A stretch of 64,000 bases of DNA, from the NCBI RefSeq assembly GCF_900116425.1, contig NZ_FPAS01000001.1:1061185-1125184 (forward strand). The letters run 5' to 3'. Shown here one piece after another: positions 41,115 to 49,424 of this stretch (positions within the stretch are counted from its first letter, which is position 1; the number at the start of each line of letters is the position of its first letter). The DNA is from Lishizhenia tianjinensis (GTDB taxonomy: Bacteria > Bacteroidota > Bacteroidia > Flavobacteriales_D > Crocinitomicaceae). The translations under genes were made by a program, and so were the position numbers. Under the pieces are notes generated by a model that saw only the letters and a list, made by a program, of their open reading frames with translations, did not search any database and was not told the origin of the DNA.

Positions 41115-42068
41115 CTATTTACTCACGACGTTAACAACCTTTTCTATAAAATCGAAGGCAACTTCTGCCATCTTATTTGTTTTCTCGTCTAAACAAGGAT
41201 TTACTTCCACAAACTCTATACAGCTCACTTTTTCTTGGGCTGCAAAGTGTAACAAGATTTCTTCTGCCTCTTTCGGGTGTAAACCATTATCTACAGGAGT
41301 TCCCGTTCCATGCGAAGTCTCTGCAGGATCCATAGAATCCACATCAAAAGAGATGTAAACTTCATCACAGGCTGCAAATTTGGCATCTAACTCCGCCAAA
41401 ACTTTCTGCGTTGATTTCTCACGCAATTCGGCCACCGTGTAATTTTTAATTCCTACACGCTCCATGTATAAATCTTCTGGCTCTTCTGTATCGCGTAGGG
41501 CAATAAAAGCCAAATCTTCTGGAGAGATTTTAGGTGCAATTCCTCCTGTATTTTTCAACTTCTCCCACATAGCTGCAGTGTCTTCACTTACATCATTGAT
41601 ACGACATTCTAAATTATCTTCGTTCAAAGCTGTAGCCAAAGGCATACCGTGCATGTTACCTGTTGGAGTTGTATAGGGTGTGTGCATGTCGCCATGCGCA
41701 TCTATCCACAAAACACCAATTCTCTTGTTTGGATTTGCCATTTTTAGTCCAGCAATTGTTCCCCCAGCAGAACCGTGGTCACCCGCAATAACTAAAGCAA
41801 AATCATTTTTCTTTCTAATGTTTTTTACAACCGCAGATACGCGTTCGTAAATCTTCACCAAACCATCAATGCGTTTTCCAGATCTGTATTTAACATCTGT
41901 ATCTAACAAGTGGTTTTCTGTTTCTATGGTGTGAACCGGAAAACGGCCGAACATATCATTGTTCCTATTGCGTGCCGCTACTTGTATGGCACCTGGACCT
42001 AAAGAAGCTCCTCGTGTACCAGCAGTAATTTCTGATTCATTGATAACTATTGAAATATTTCTAGACAT
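41115..42068 (-). CDS. Arginase/agmatinase-family ureohydrolase, probably arginase
   Basis: This is a binuclear manganese enzyme of 317 residues that splits arginine to ornithine and urea, or a close relative. The metal ligands are in GDHGSAGG, DAHGDMHTP and SFDVDSMDP. The substrate loop HTPYTTPTGNMHGMPLA and the start ITAGTRGASLGPGAI fit arginase better than agmatinase. It is first in an operon with argS and a GlmU-like gene, behind the promoter core at 42094-42124. Confidence 0.87.
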   Translation of the reverse strand: MSRNISIVINESEITAGTRGASLGPGAIQVAARNRNNDMFGRFPVHTIETENHLLDTDVKYRSGKRIDGLVKIYERVSAVVKNIRKKNDFALVIAGDHGSAGGTIAGLKMANPNKRIGVLWIDAHGDMHTPYTTPTGNMHGMPLATALNEDNLECRINDVSEDTAAMWEKLKNTGGIAPKISPEDLAFIALRDTEEPEDLYMERVGIKNYTVAELREKSTQKVLAELDAKFAACDEVYISFDVDSMDPAETSHGTGTPVDNGLHPKEAEEILLHFAAQEKVSCIEFVEVNPCLDEKTNKMAEVAFDFIEKVVNVVSK

Positions 42069-42093
42069 ATAATTTTCTTAGTTTAAATCGCTT

Positions 42094-42124
42094 CAAAAGT
42101 AGCGTTAATAGCGGCTTAAATCAA
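42094..42124 (-). promoter_or_regulatory. Promoter of the arginase-argS operon
   Basis: On the minus strand: TTG (42124-42122), 20 bp, TACTTTTG (42101-42094), close to TTTG-N19-TAnnTTTG, 26 bp before the ATG at 42068. Confidence 0.5.
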
Positions 42125-42209
42125 GTAATTTTAAGCAAATTATACGACAAGAAATTTGGGGGACGTAACCAATACAGAAAACACCCGCTATGTGTGTAGC
42201 ATACATCCT

Positions 42210-42217
42210 TAATTTTG
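42210..42217 (+). promoter_or_regulatory. -7 promoter element of the lipoprotein gene
   Basis: TAATTTTG matches TAnnTTTG exactly and lies 43 bp before the ATG at 42261. The -33 region is not convincing. Confidence 0.35.
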
Positions 42218-42260
42218 TAGAAAATTTTGATTTTATTTGTACCAGAAAAATTCTTACAAT

Positions 42261-42920
42261 ATGCAGTTCAAAAATTTCTTTTATGTTTTACTGGTTGCCA
42301 GTGTAATGCTTTCTTGTTCAGGTAAAAAAGAAAACACAAGCAACAGATTTGAAGGAAGATTAGTGTATAAAATCACCTCGAATTTAAGAGAATTTGATCC
42401 CGCAGATAGCATGAGTTATCAAATCATTTATGCCAAAGACTCTTTGGTAAAAACAGACAATTTTACCCGACTCGGTAAACAAAGCTACCTCAAACACATC
42501 CTTAAAAACAGAGCCTACACCCTTATGAATTTTCAGGGAAATAAATTGGCCCTTCAATCTATACCTGACAGTACAAAAGTTGAGGCAGATAAATACACTT
42601 TTTTCGACAGAGATGAAAGCAAGGAAATAGCAGGACTTAAAGCTAATTTGGTGGAGGTCAAAATTAAGGGTCAAAAGGAACCGTATGAAATGTGGTACAC
42701 ATCAGAAATCTCTCACGATTACAGCGAAGCAATTCCGGGGATGAAGGGATTACCGGTTGTTTTTACCTTAGTTATTGGAGAAGAAGAACTGACCTACACA
42801 CTCATCGAAGCGGAGCGTAAAACAATGGATAGAGACCATTTTGGATTACCCTCTGACTATAAAGTAATTACAACGCAAGAATTTGAAGCGTACATTACTG
42901 CACCACAAGAAGAAATGTAA
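42261..42920 (+). CDS. Hypothetical lipoprotein (DUF4412-like)
   Basis: This is an exported protein of 219 residues. The start is ATG 42261 (MQFKNFFYVLLVASVMLSCSG), giving a lipobox MLSC with Cys at residue 19. The mature part is beta-rich, opens with FEGRLVYKI and closes with a region around EMWYTSEI, a pattern seen in DUF4412-type envelope proteins; this is a weak resemblance. There is no catalytic motif. It stands upstream of ftsK. Confidence 0.65.
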   Translation: MQFKNFFYVLLVASVMLSCSGKKENTSNRFEGRLVYKITSNLREFDPADSMSYQIIYAKDSLVKTDNFTRLGKQSYLKHILKNRAYTLMNFQGNKLALQSIPDSTKVEADKYTFFDRDESKEIAGLKANLVEVKIKGQKEPYEMWYTSEISHDYSEAIPGMKGLPVVFTLVIGEEELTYTLIEAERKTMDRDHFGLPSDYKVITTQEFEAYITAPQEEM

Positions 42921-43008
42921 AACTAACACCCCCCTGTTGATGCTTTAAAGCTTCTGACATTCACTTGTGTGCGGATTGATTGTATCTTCGTAAGATATAG
43001 AAAAAATT

Positions 43009-45567
43009 ATGGCCAAAGGGAACGTACTTAAAAGCAGATCAACAGATACCAAAGAGAAGAAAAAGAAAGGAAATTCTAGCTCTTCCAAAGGACTGAATCC
43101 GTTTTCAAAGTTATCCACCAAACTAGATAAAAAGAAATCTAAGCGAATCACAGGAGGAATTTTACTCTTACTTTCTGTTTACTGTTTTATTGCTTTTCTT
43201 TCTTACTTACTCACTTGGAAATTAGACCAAGATCAGGTGATGAATAAGAATTTATTCACCTACATGTTCGAAGACCTGAGTGAACCAACGGCCAATTGGC
43301 TCGGAAGATTTGGAGCGTGGATTTCTCACCTTTTCATTTACAAATGGTTTGGTTTAGCCTCTTTCGGATTCTGTTTTATGTTCTTCTTGTACAGTATGCG
43401 CCTACTTTTTAACGTGAGCCTTCTACCCCTTAAGAGAAGTACCATCATCACAACCGTCTCTATGGTTTGGTTTGCTATTTTCTTAGGTTTTTTCGCCAAT
43501 AAGGTTAGTTATTTAGGTGGAGCTTTTGGTTACTTCATCAATTCTTGGCTAGATCAAAACTTTGGTGCTTTTGGTGCTTTCTTATTCATTACTCTTTTAC
43601 TTTTCATTGCCGTTGTAGTCTTGTTCAACCCCGACTTCAATAAAATTATGCAAATGATAGGGCTGGATGAAATCTTGAAAGGAAGAAAAGACAAGGAAGA
43701 AAAAGTTCAAACCGCCAACAACGTTACACCAACAGATATTCATGCGGTAAACACCATTACAGACGAAGAAATTGAAAAGGAGCCAGAACCTCAAGAAGTA
43801 GATTTCTCAGAGGATGAGGATGAAGACGTCACAGAAGAAGATCTCAACTTCACAGTCAAAAAACAAGAGGAACAGGAATCTGAATCTACCTTCGAGGTAG
43901 ACGACAGTTTTGAAATTGAAGAACCTCAAGAAGAATCCTCAACGGTTTCTGCTGCTTCCGATGAAAATGAAGAAGATGATGAATTCTCTGTTGAAGTAGC
44001 CGAAGAGGAAGAAGAATTAAGTGATAAAGAATTAAATGATTTGGCTGAGAAATTTGGCGATTATGACCCAAAGCTAGATTTGTCGAATTACCAATTACCC
44101 TCTATCGATTTATTAAATGCATACGGTACAGGTAAAATCTCTGTAGACAAAGAGGAGTTGGAAGCCAACAAAAACAAAATTGTTGAAACACTTTCGCACT
44201 ATAAAATTGAAATTTCGAAGATTAAGGCTACTATTGGTCCAACTGTAACCTTGTACGAAATTATACCCGCACCCGGTGTACGAATTTCCAAGATCAAAAA
44301 CTTGGAGGATGATATTGCCTTGAGTTTGGCAGCCTTGGGTATACGTATTATTGCGCCTATTCCTGGTAAAGGAACCATAGGTATAGAAGTTCCGAACTCT
44401 AAACCAGAAATGGTGAGTATGCGTTCATTAATTGCTTCTGAGAAATTCCAAAATTCAGATGCTGAACTTCCGGTAGTAATGGGGAAAACCATCACCAACG
44501 AAACCTATACTTTTGATTTGGCCAAAATGCCTCACTTATTGGTGGCAGGTGCTACAGGTCAGGGTAAATCAGTTGGATTGAACGCCATCTTAGTATCTCT
44601 ACTATACAAGAAACACCCTGCACAAGTAAAGTTTGTTTTGGTGGATCCTAAAAAAGTGGAATTAACCCTTTACAACAAAATTGAGCGTCACTTCTTAGCC
44701 AAATTACCAGGAGAAGAGGAACCGATCATTACGGATACCTCTAAAGTGGTAAACACATTGAATTCTCTTTGTATAGAGATGGATGACAGGTATGAATTAT
44801 TGAAAGACGCACAAGTAAGAAATATAAAAGAATACAACGCTAAATTCATAAAGCGTAAGTTGAACCCTGAAAAGGGACACCGTTACTTGCCTTACATCGT
44901 TGTATTAATAGATGAGTTTGCCGACTTAATTATGACAGCTGGTAAAGAAGTGGAGCATCCAATTGCGCGTATTGCTCAGTTAGCCCGTGCCATAGGTATA
45001 CACTTAATTGTGGCTACTCAGCGTCCGTCAGTAAACGTAATTACGGGTATGATCAAGGCCAACTTCCCGGCACGTATTGCCTTTAGAGTACTTTCTAAAA
45101 TTGACTCGAGAACGATACTTGATGGATCGGGGGCTGATCAATTGATTGGTAAAGGAGATATGTTGATCTCAACTGGTTCTGATACTTTCCGTTTACAATG
45201 TGGATTCGTAGACACTCCGGAAGTAGAAGATATTTGTGACTTCATTGGTAACCAACGTGCGTATCCGGAAGCTTTACTTTTACCAGAATACGAAGGTGAA
45301 GGTAGTGAAGGAGGTAGTGATGCCGACTTAGATGATTTAGATGCCAATTTCGTTGAAGCTGCGCGTATCGTTGTGATTCACCAGCAAGGTTCGGCGAGTT
45401 TGTTACAACGTAAGCTAAAACTCGGTTACAACAGAGCTGGAAGGTTGGTAGATCAATTGGAGGCACACAACATTGTTGGTCCGTTTAAAGGATCTAAAGC
45501 ACGTGAGGTAATGTATTCTGATGAGGCTTCTTTAGAAGAATATTTGTCAACCAAAGGATTATTATAA
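43009..45567 (+). CDS. ftsK: DNA translocase FtsK/SpoIIIE
   Basis: FtsK is a division-septum DNA pump that moves chromosome ends apart and activates dimer resolution. The protein has 852 residues. The N-terminal domain has four membrane segments (about 45-205). An acidic linker rich in Glu/Asp (about 245-345) follows. The alpha/beta motor (Walker A GATGQGKSVG, Walker B VLIDEFADL, ATQRPS) covers about 360-740. A gamma winged-helix domain (about 785-852, SASLLQRKLKLGYNRAGRL) reads KOPS sites. The short linker is normal for Bacteroidota. Confidence 0.96.
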   Translation: MAKGNVLKSRSTDTKEKKKKGNSSSSKGLNPFSKLSTKLDKKKSKRITGGILLLLSVYCFIAFLSYLLTWKLDQDQVMNKNLFTYMFEDLSEPTANWLGRFGAWISHLFIYKWFGLASFGFCFMFFLYSMRLLFNVSLLPLKRSTIITTVSMVWFAIFLGFFANKVSYLGGAFGYFINSWLDQNFGAFGAFLFITLLLFIAVVVLFNPDFNKIMQMIGLDEILKGRKDKEEKVQTANNVTPTDIHAVNTITDEEIEKEPEPQEVDFSEDEDEDVTEEDLNFTVKKQEEQESESTFEVDDSFEIEEPQEESSTVSAASDENEEDDEFSVEVAEEEEELSDKELNDLAEKFGDYDPKLDLSNYQLPSIDLLNAYGTGKISVDKEELEANKNKIVETLSHYKIEISKIKATIGPTVTLYEIIPAPGVRISKIKNLEDDIALSLAALGIRIIAPIPGKGTIGIEVPNSKPEMVSMRSLIASEKFQNSDAELPVVMGKTITNETYTFDLAKMPHLLVAGATGQGKSVGLNAILVSLLYKKHPAQVKFVLVDPKKVELTLYNKIERHFLAKLPGEEEPIITDTSKVVNTLNSLCIEMDDRYELLKDAQVRNIKEYNAKFIKRKLNPEKGHRYLPYIVVLIDEFADLIMTAGKEVEHPIARIAQLARAIGIHLIVATQRPSVNVITGMIKANFPARIAFRVLSKIDSRTILDGSGADQLIGKGDMLISTGSDTFRLQCGFVDTPEVEDICDFIGNQRAYPEALLLPEYEGEGSEGGSDADLDDLDANFVEAARIVVIHQQGSASLLQRKLKLGYNRAGRLVDQLEAHNIVGPFKGSKAREVMYSDEASLEEYLSTKGLL

Positions 45568-45613
45568 TCTTGGCATAGCCTTTGTAATTTCAAAATCCAG
45601 ATTGATTAAAAAA

Positions 45614-45644
45614 TTTACTGTTCGCAAAGAATATTGTACTTTTG
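45614..45644 (+). promoter_or_regulatory. Promoter of the lolA-like gene
   Basis: TTTA (45614-45617), 19 bp, TACTTTTG (45637-45644): the correct spacing and an exact -7 core, 23 bp before the ATG at 45668. Confidence 0.65.
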
Positions 45645-45667
45645 CAGAGCAAAACCAAAGAACATTA

Positions 45668-46303
45668 ATGAAGATGATGAAAACTGTAATGATAGCAATG
45701 AGCTTTTTAAGCTTAGCATTTACAACCCTAGCACAAAGTGATGAGAAGAGTGATGCAATTTTGAAAAAACTTAGCACGGAAATGAAGGCTTTGAAGTCTT
45801 TCCACATTGAGTTTGACATGCACACGAAAAACAACGCTACTGGTGTAGACGAAACAGATTCTGGAGAAGGATGGGTACAAGGTGAAAAATTCTACGCAAC
45901 ACTTGGAGAAAATATCATCTTAAGTAATGGTTTAAAAATTTGGACAATAACAGAAGAAACTGTTTACATCACAGATGCAGATGAGGAAGAAGATGGAAGT
46001 TTAAATCCTAAAAAATTAATGACCATTTGGGAAGAAGGATTTAAAAGCAAATACGTGAAAGAAGAAAACGGAATGCACGTAATTAGTTTATATCCTACTA
46101 ACCCAGACGAGGTAGATTACCATACTATTACTTTGCACATCAGTAAAGCAGATAACAGCTTGAAAAAAGCAATCATGAAAACAAAGGATGCTACAACGAT
46201 GACTTACACAATTACTAAGTTCGAAAAGAACCCAACGATTCCAGCATCTAAGTTTGTATTCAACAAACAAAAACACGCAGGTAAAGAAATTATAGAGGAT
46301 TAA
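45668..46303 (+). CDS. Outer-membrane lipoprotein carrier LolA-like protein
   Basis: This is a periplasmic protein of 211 residues of the LolA type, which shuttles lipoproteins from the inner to the outer membrane. The start is ATG 45668 (MKMMKTVMIAMSF), opening a signal peptide that ends near LAQSDEK; a longer frame from 45602 would cross the promoter. The open-barrel pattern is visible in LKSFHIEFDMHT, GWVQGEKFYATLG and NGLKIWTITEE. It follows ftsK, a common neighbour in Bacteroidota, but has its own promoter and terminator. Confidence 0.85.
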   Translation: MKMMKTVMIAMSFLSLAFTTLAQSDEKSDAILKKLSTEMKALKSFHIEFDMHTKNNATGVDETDSGEGWVQGEKFYATLGENIILSNGLKIWTITEETVYITDADEEEDGSLNPKKLMTIWEEGFKSKYVKEENGMHVISLYPTNPDEVDYHTITLHISKADNSLKKAIMKTKDATTMTYTITKFEKNPTIPASKFVFNKQKHAGKEIIED

Positions 46304-46322
46304 TCCTCACCGCAATAACTTT

Positions 46323-46353
46323 AAACCGATTCCAATTAGGAGTCGGTTTTTTT
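46323..46353 (+). terminator. Intrinsic terminator of the lolA-like gene
   Basis: AAACCGATTCC (46323-46333) pairs with GGAGTCGGTTT (46339-46349), with one wobble and a 5-nt loop, followed by Ts to 46353. Confidence 0.85.
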
Positions 46354-46370
46354 ATGGAAAGAAAATAGAG

Positions 46371-46766
46371 ATGCAAAATATAGAACAGCTCAAAGATGAA
46401 ATCATAGGTCAAAAAATCAAAGCTCTTTACCACACCCCAAAGGGAGATGGAGAGGAACTAATTCCAGGGCTTGGAAATTTCTACACTTTCGATACTGTAA
46501 TTGTGCTTGAAAATGAAAAACTATATAGACTTGGTGATGACTACCTTATTGAATGGTTAGGTAAGGATGAATTGGTTGAAGTAACACACCAGAACTGGAA
46601 CTTACCAGACGACCTAATTTTTAATGGTAAATGCATTGTGGATATCGTCTTAGATAAAAACAAACTATACTATATATTACTGGAAAACCAAATCATAATT
46701 AACCATACATCAGATTTGGGATGTGAATTATTCATTCGTAAATACGATGATATTATTAAACCATAG
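46371..46766 (+). CDS. Hypothetical protein
   Basis: This is an acidic soluble protein of 131 residues with no signal peptide, membrane segment or motif I recognise. It opens MQNIEQLKDEIIGQKI and contains a beta-rich run around YTFDTVIVLENEKLYRLGDDYLIEW. It lies just after the lolA-like terminator with no clear promoter. It may be a lineage-specific accessory gene, like the next one. Confidence 0.55.
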   Translation: MQNIEQLKDEIIGQKIKALYHTPKGDGEELIPGLGNFYTFDTVIVLENEKLYRLGDDYLIEWLGKDELVEVTHQNWNLPDDLIFNGKCIVDIVLDKNKLYYILLENQIIINHTSDLGCELFIRKYDDIIKP

Positions 46767-46863
46767 GTACATTGTTTTACAAAAAATAGTGGACAAATTT
46801 CCAATCTTTCTATCTATGTGCTTTTGAATTAAGAATTCTCCAACGAATTGATTAATTTGAAAC

Positions 46864-47427
46864 ATGCTTTCAACACTTCAAGATATTTTAGCCCCAAAAT
46901 CTGTAGAATTAGAAAACGAAACATTTCAATGGTGGAATGGTCATGCCTATATGGAGGGCCAAAAAGTAAGGGCGCTCTATTCAAAAAACGACCTTGAATA
47001 TCACCTTACAACAACCCTACTCAACAACGAATTTCAGCGGGAAAGTAGTCTCAGTAGTGCAACCGACTTCAATGGTTTTCATCTTGTCACTCAACTTCCA
47101 CAGGTACTTCCTCTGTATCGCATCACTCCAAATTCAAGGTTAGAAAGATGGTTGAGCAAATCTTACTTCAATGTAGATTGCAAACACAGACCCTATAAAA
47201 AGGAATTATTAAACTCAGAATGGCTATTGTGCTTGTATGCTTTATCTTTTGAACTTACCGCTTTTTCTCCAGACATTTCATGTTTACAACGTGGAGACAG
47301 AATGGAACTAAGCATTAATTTTCAACTTAGCTCCAGAGAATTAGATGCTCTGGATAAAATTTTAGAATTGATCGAAAACTTTGCTCGAACTTCAACCCAA
47401 AGAGGTGGTATAGAGTCTCTGCCCTAG
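46864..47427 (+). CDS. Hypothetical protein
   Basis: This is a soluble protein of 187 residues with no recognised family. It has no signal peptide. The first half contains FQWWNGHAYMEGQKVRAL and the second is rich in Leu and Glu (SSRELDALDKILELIENFA). It sits alone between the small hypothetical gene and the RluA gene, in a spot flanked by sequence of remnant character (47428-47577). Confidence 0.5.
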   Translation: MLSTLQDILAPKSVELENETFQWWNGHAYMEGQKVRALYSKNDLEYHLTTTLLNNEFQRESSLSSATDFNGFHLVTQLPQVLPLYRITPNSRLERWLSKSYFNVDCKHRPYKKELLNSEWLLCLYALSFELTAFSPDISCLQRGDRMELSINFQLSSRELDALDKILELIENFARTSTQRGGIESLP

Positions 47428-47577
47428 ATAGGAGTGGTAGCGCTGCCTTTGTTTATTTAGTAAGTGTTTGTTAAAGGGTACGACCAGCGGAAGTGCAATT
47501 GAACAAATAAACTTACTTGATAAAAAGCAGGTAGACTAAAACGAATAGCTAGAAAAGGCAGCCTAAATTAAATACAT
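47428..47577. other. Short gene-free stretch with partial inverted repeat
   Basis: GCTGCCTTT near 47443-47451 and AAAGGCAGC near 47554-47562 are complementary, and a plus-strand frame between them reads TTSGSAIEQINLLDKKQVD then stop (about 47480-47539). This resembles the SNGxVEGQINxLKxxKRQ end of ISL3-type transposases as I recall them, but it is too short to prove. Confidence 0.25.
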
Positions 47578-49260
47578 TTAAAACTCGCAAGGAGCCGTAA
47601 ATACTACCCTTTCATTGGTAATCGGATGGTAGAGTTCTATGCGCTCTGCATGCAAGTGCAAACGTGTATCTGGAGTTCCATACAAATCATCTCCGACGAT
47701 GGGAATGTTGAGTCCGGAAGCATGGGCAGCGTGGACTCTTAACTGATGGGTACGTCCTGTTTTAGGATAGAAATACACTTTGGTTTTCCCCTTTTTGCGC
47801 TCTATAATTTCGTAATGCGTAAAAGCCGGTTTTCCATGTTCAAAACACACAATTTGTCGCGGTCTATCTTCCAAATCTACGCGCAAAGGCAAATCTATAT
47901 CGCCTTCTTGCCATTTGAGAATTCCATCCAAAAGCGCAATGTAGCGTTTTTGCATTTTTCGCTTGGCAAACTGACTTTGCAACTGTTTGTGGGCACGTTT
48001 ACTTTTGGCTACGAGCATCACCCCTGAAGTCATCATATCCAAACGGTGTACTATCATGTGATCTTTACTATCTGGGTACAGTGCCTCCATGCGTGTTTGC
48101 ACAGAATCTTTGAGTACTTTACCGGGAACAGAAAGCAAACCTGAAGGTTTATTGATGACTAAAAACTCTTCCTCTTCGTAGAGGATTTCTATTTCTTTAT
48201 CTAAAGAAGGAATGGCGATTAAGGGATTTTCCTGGACCTTCAAACCTTCCAACATATGTCCGAGTATAGGCTTACACTTACTCTGACAAGCCGGGTAATA
48301 ATTTTTATGCTTTCGAATTTCAGATTTGGGAGAATCTCCCCACCAAAACTCTACGATGGCCAAGGGTTTTAAATGATTTAGGTAGGCAAAATGCAAAAGC
48401 TTGGGCGCACAGCACTCCCCTGCTCCCGCTGGTGGTTGATCGAGTTGTGAATCTTTGAAGATATCCAAAAGACTGGCTTGCTCTTGATTTGCATTCAAGA
48501 ATTTATAATGTTCGAAGATTTTGCGTTGAAGGGTTTTACTTTCCTCTGCTCGCAACGCTTGTAGGGCTTTGAGTTTCTGCTCAAAGATTTCAATTTTCGC
48601 TTTTATTTCCTCGATTTGCTGCGAAAATGCTTGTTGTGTATGTTTGAGTTGAAGTTTATCTGCTATGCTTTTTTGGGCCAACTCTTGTTCTAAGTGGTGA
48701 TATTCCTCTGTTGTCAACACCTGTTCTGCCTCTTTACGCTGGGCATTCCTGAACAACTTGTTGTCTTTGGCTTTTTGTTTTAAGAAGTTTACCTTCACTT
48801 GTTTGGCATCCATCAGGGCGTGGTATTCTTTGCGCAAGGCGATATAATCAGGATGCTTTTGCAATTGGTTGACTTGTTCTATCAAATCACTCACCACGGC
48901 ATATTCTTCTGTAAAAAAGCTATCAGCGCTGAGTAAATCGTAAACGGGAGGCACAAAACCTTCTATGTGATTAGAGTTCCCCACCTTACCAGAAAAAGCA
49001 GAAAGATAAGCCAGCTTCCCCTCTTGGTCTTCTACCACCAAAACACCGAACATTTTACCACGCGAAAGCTCGTTGGCATTCTCGGCAATGAAATTATGTG
49101 CATTAAAATCATCTTGCTCTATGCGTTGCATTAAATCTTGCGCAGCACATTCTGCCAAGGGAGTGGATTGGTAAAAAAAAGGATAATTGAATTCAGTAGG
49201 CCTTTGTATTTCCTCCAATTCATCCAAGTATCTTAAAAATTTACCCACTTCCATTTTCAC
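47578..49260 (-). CDS. RluA-family pseudouridine synthase with long N-terminal extension
   Basis: This RNA-modifying enzyme of 560 residues converts uridine to pseudouridine in rRNA or tRNA. The catalytic RluA domain fills the last 215 residues, with the active-site Asp in VHRLDMMTSG. Ahead of it lie about 345 residues: a globular start with FGVLVVEDQEGKLAYLSAFSG, a long coiled coil (about 150-265) and a Cys-rich module (GECCAPKLLHFAYLN, WWGDSP, PACQSKCKPIL). This larger subtype occurs in several bacteria; the role of the extension is unknown, but the four Cys suggest metal or RNA binding. It is read alone. Confidence 0.85.
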   Translation of the reverse strand: MKMEVGKFLRYLDELEEIQRPTEFNYPFFYQSTPLAECAAQDLMQRIEQDDFNAHNFIAENANELSRGKMFGVLVVEDQEGKLAYLSAFSGKVGNSNHIEGFVPPVYDLLSADSFFTEEYAVVSDLIEQVNQLQKHPDYIALRKEYHALMDAKQVKVNFLKQKAKDNKLFRNAQRKEAEQVLTTEEYHHLEQELAQKSIADKLQLKHTQQAFSQQIEEIKAKIEIFEQKLKALQALRAEESKTLQRKIFEHYKFLNANQEQASLLDIFKDSQLDQPPAGAGECCAPKLLHFAYLNHLKPLAIVEFWWGDSPKSEIRKHKNYYPACQSKCKPILGHMLEGLKVQENPLIAIPSLDKEIEILYEEEEFLVINKPSGLLSVPGKVLKDSVQTRMEALYPDSKDHMIVHRLDMMTSGVMLVAKSKRAHKQLQSQFAKRKMQKRYIALLDGILKWQEGDIDLPLRVDLEDRPRQIVCFEHGKPAFTHYEIIERKKGKTKVYFYPKTGRTHQLRVHAAHASGLNIPIVGDDLYGTPDTRLHLHAERIELYHPITNERVVFTAPCEF

Positions 49261-49397
49261 TTTATTGATCGCCTACAAAGGTACCAAAAGCAGTTTTAGA
49301 AACATAGAATTAATCTTAGCTTCTCGCATTAAGCCTAGTTTAAGCATTAATAATTAGCACTTAACAAGTTCTTTATAAACAGCTTGTAATGCGAAGC

Positions 49398-49405
49398 TAC
49401 TTTTG
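49398..49405 (+). promoter_or_regulatory. -7 promoter element of the secreted choice-of-anchor gene
   Basis: TACTTTTG matches TAnnTTTG exactly, 20 bp before the ATG at 49425. A TTTA lies 22 bp upstream. Confidence 0.45.
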
Positions 49406-49424
49406 CCGCATAAAGAAATTAATT

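Noticed and set aside
43597..44071. Minus-strand frames opposite the ftsK linker
   Set aside because: They arise from the Glu/Asp-rich linker codons (GAA/GAT) read in reverse and show no protein features.
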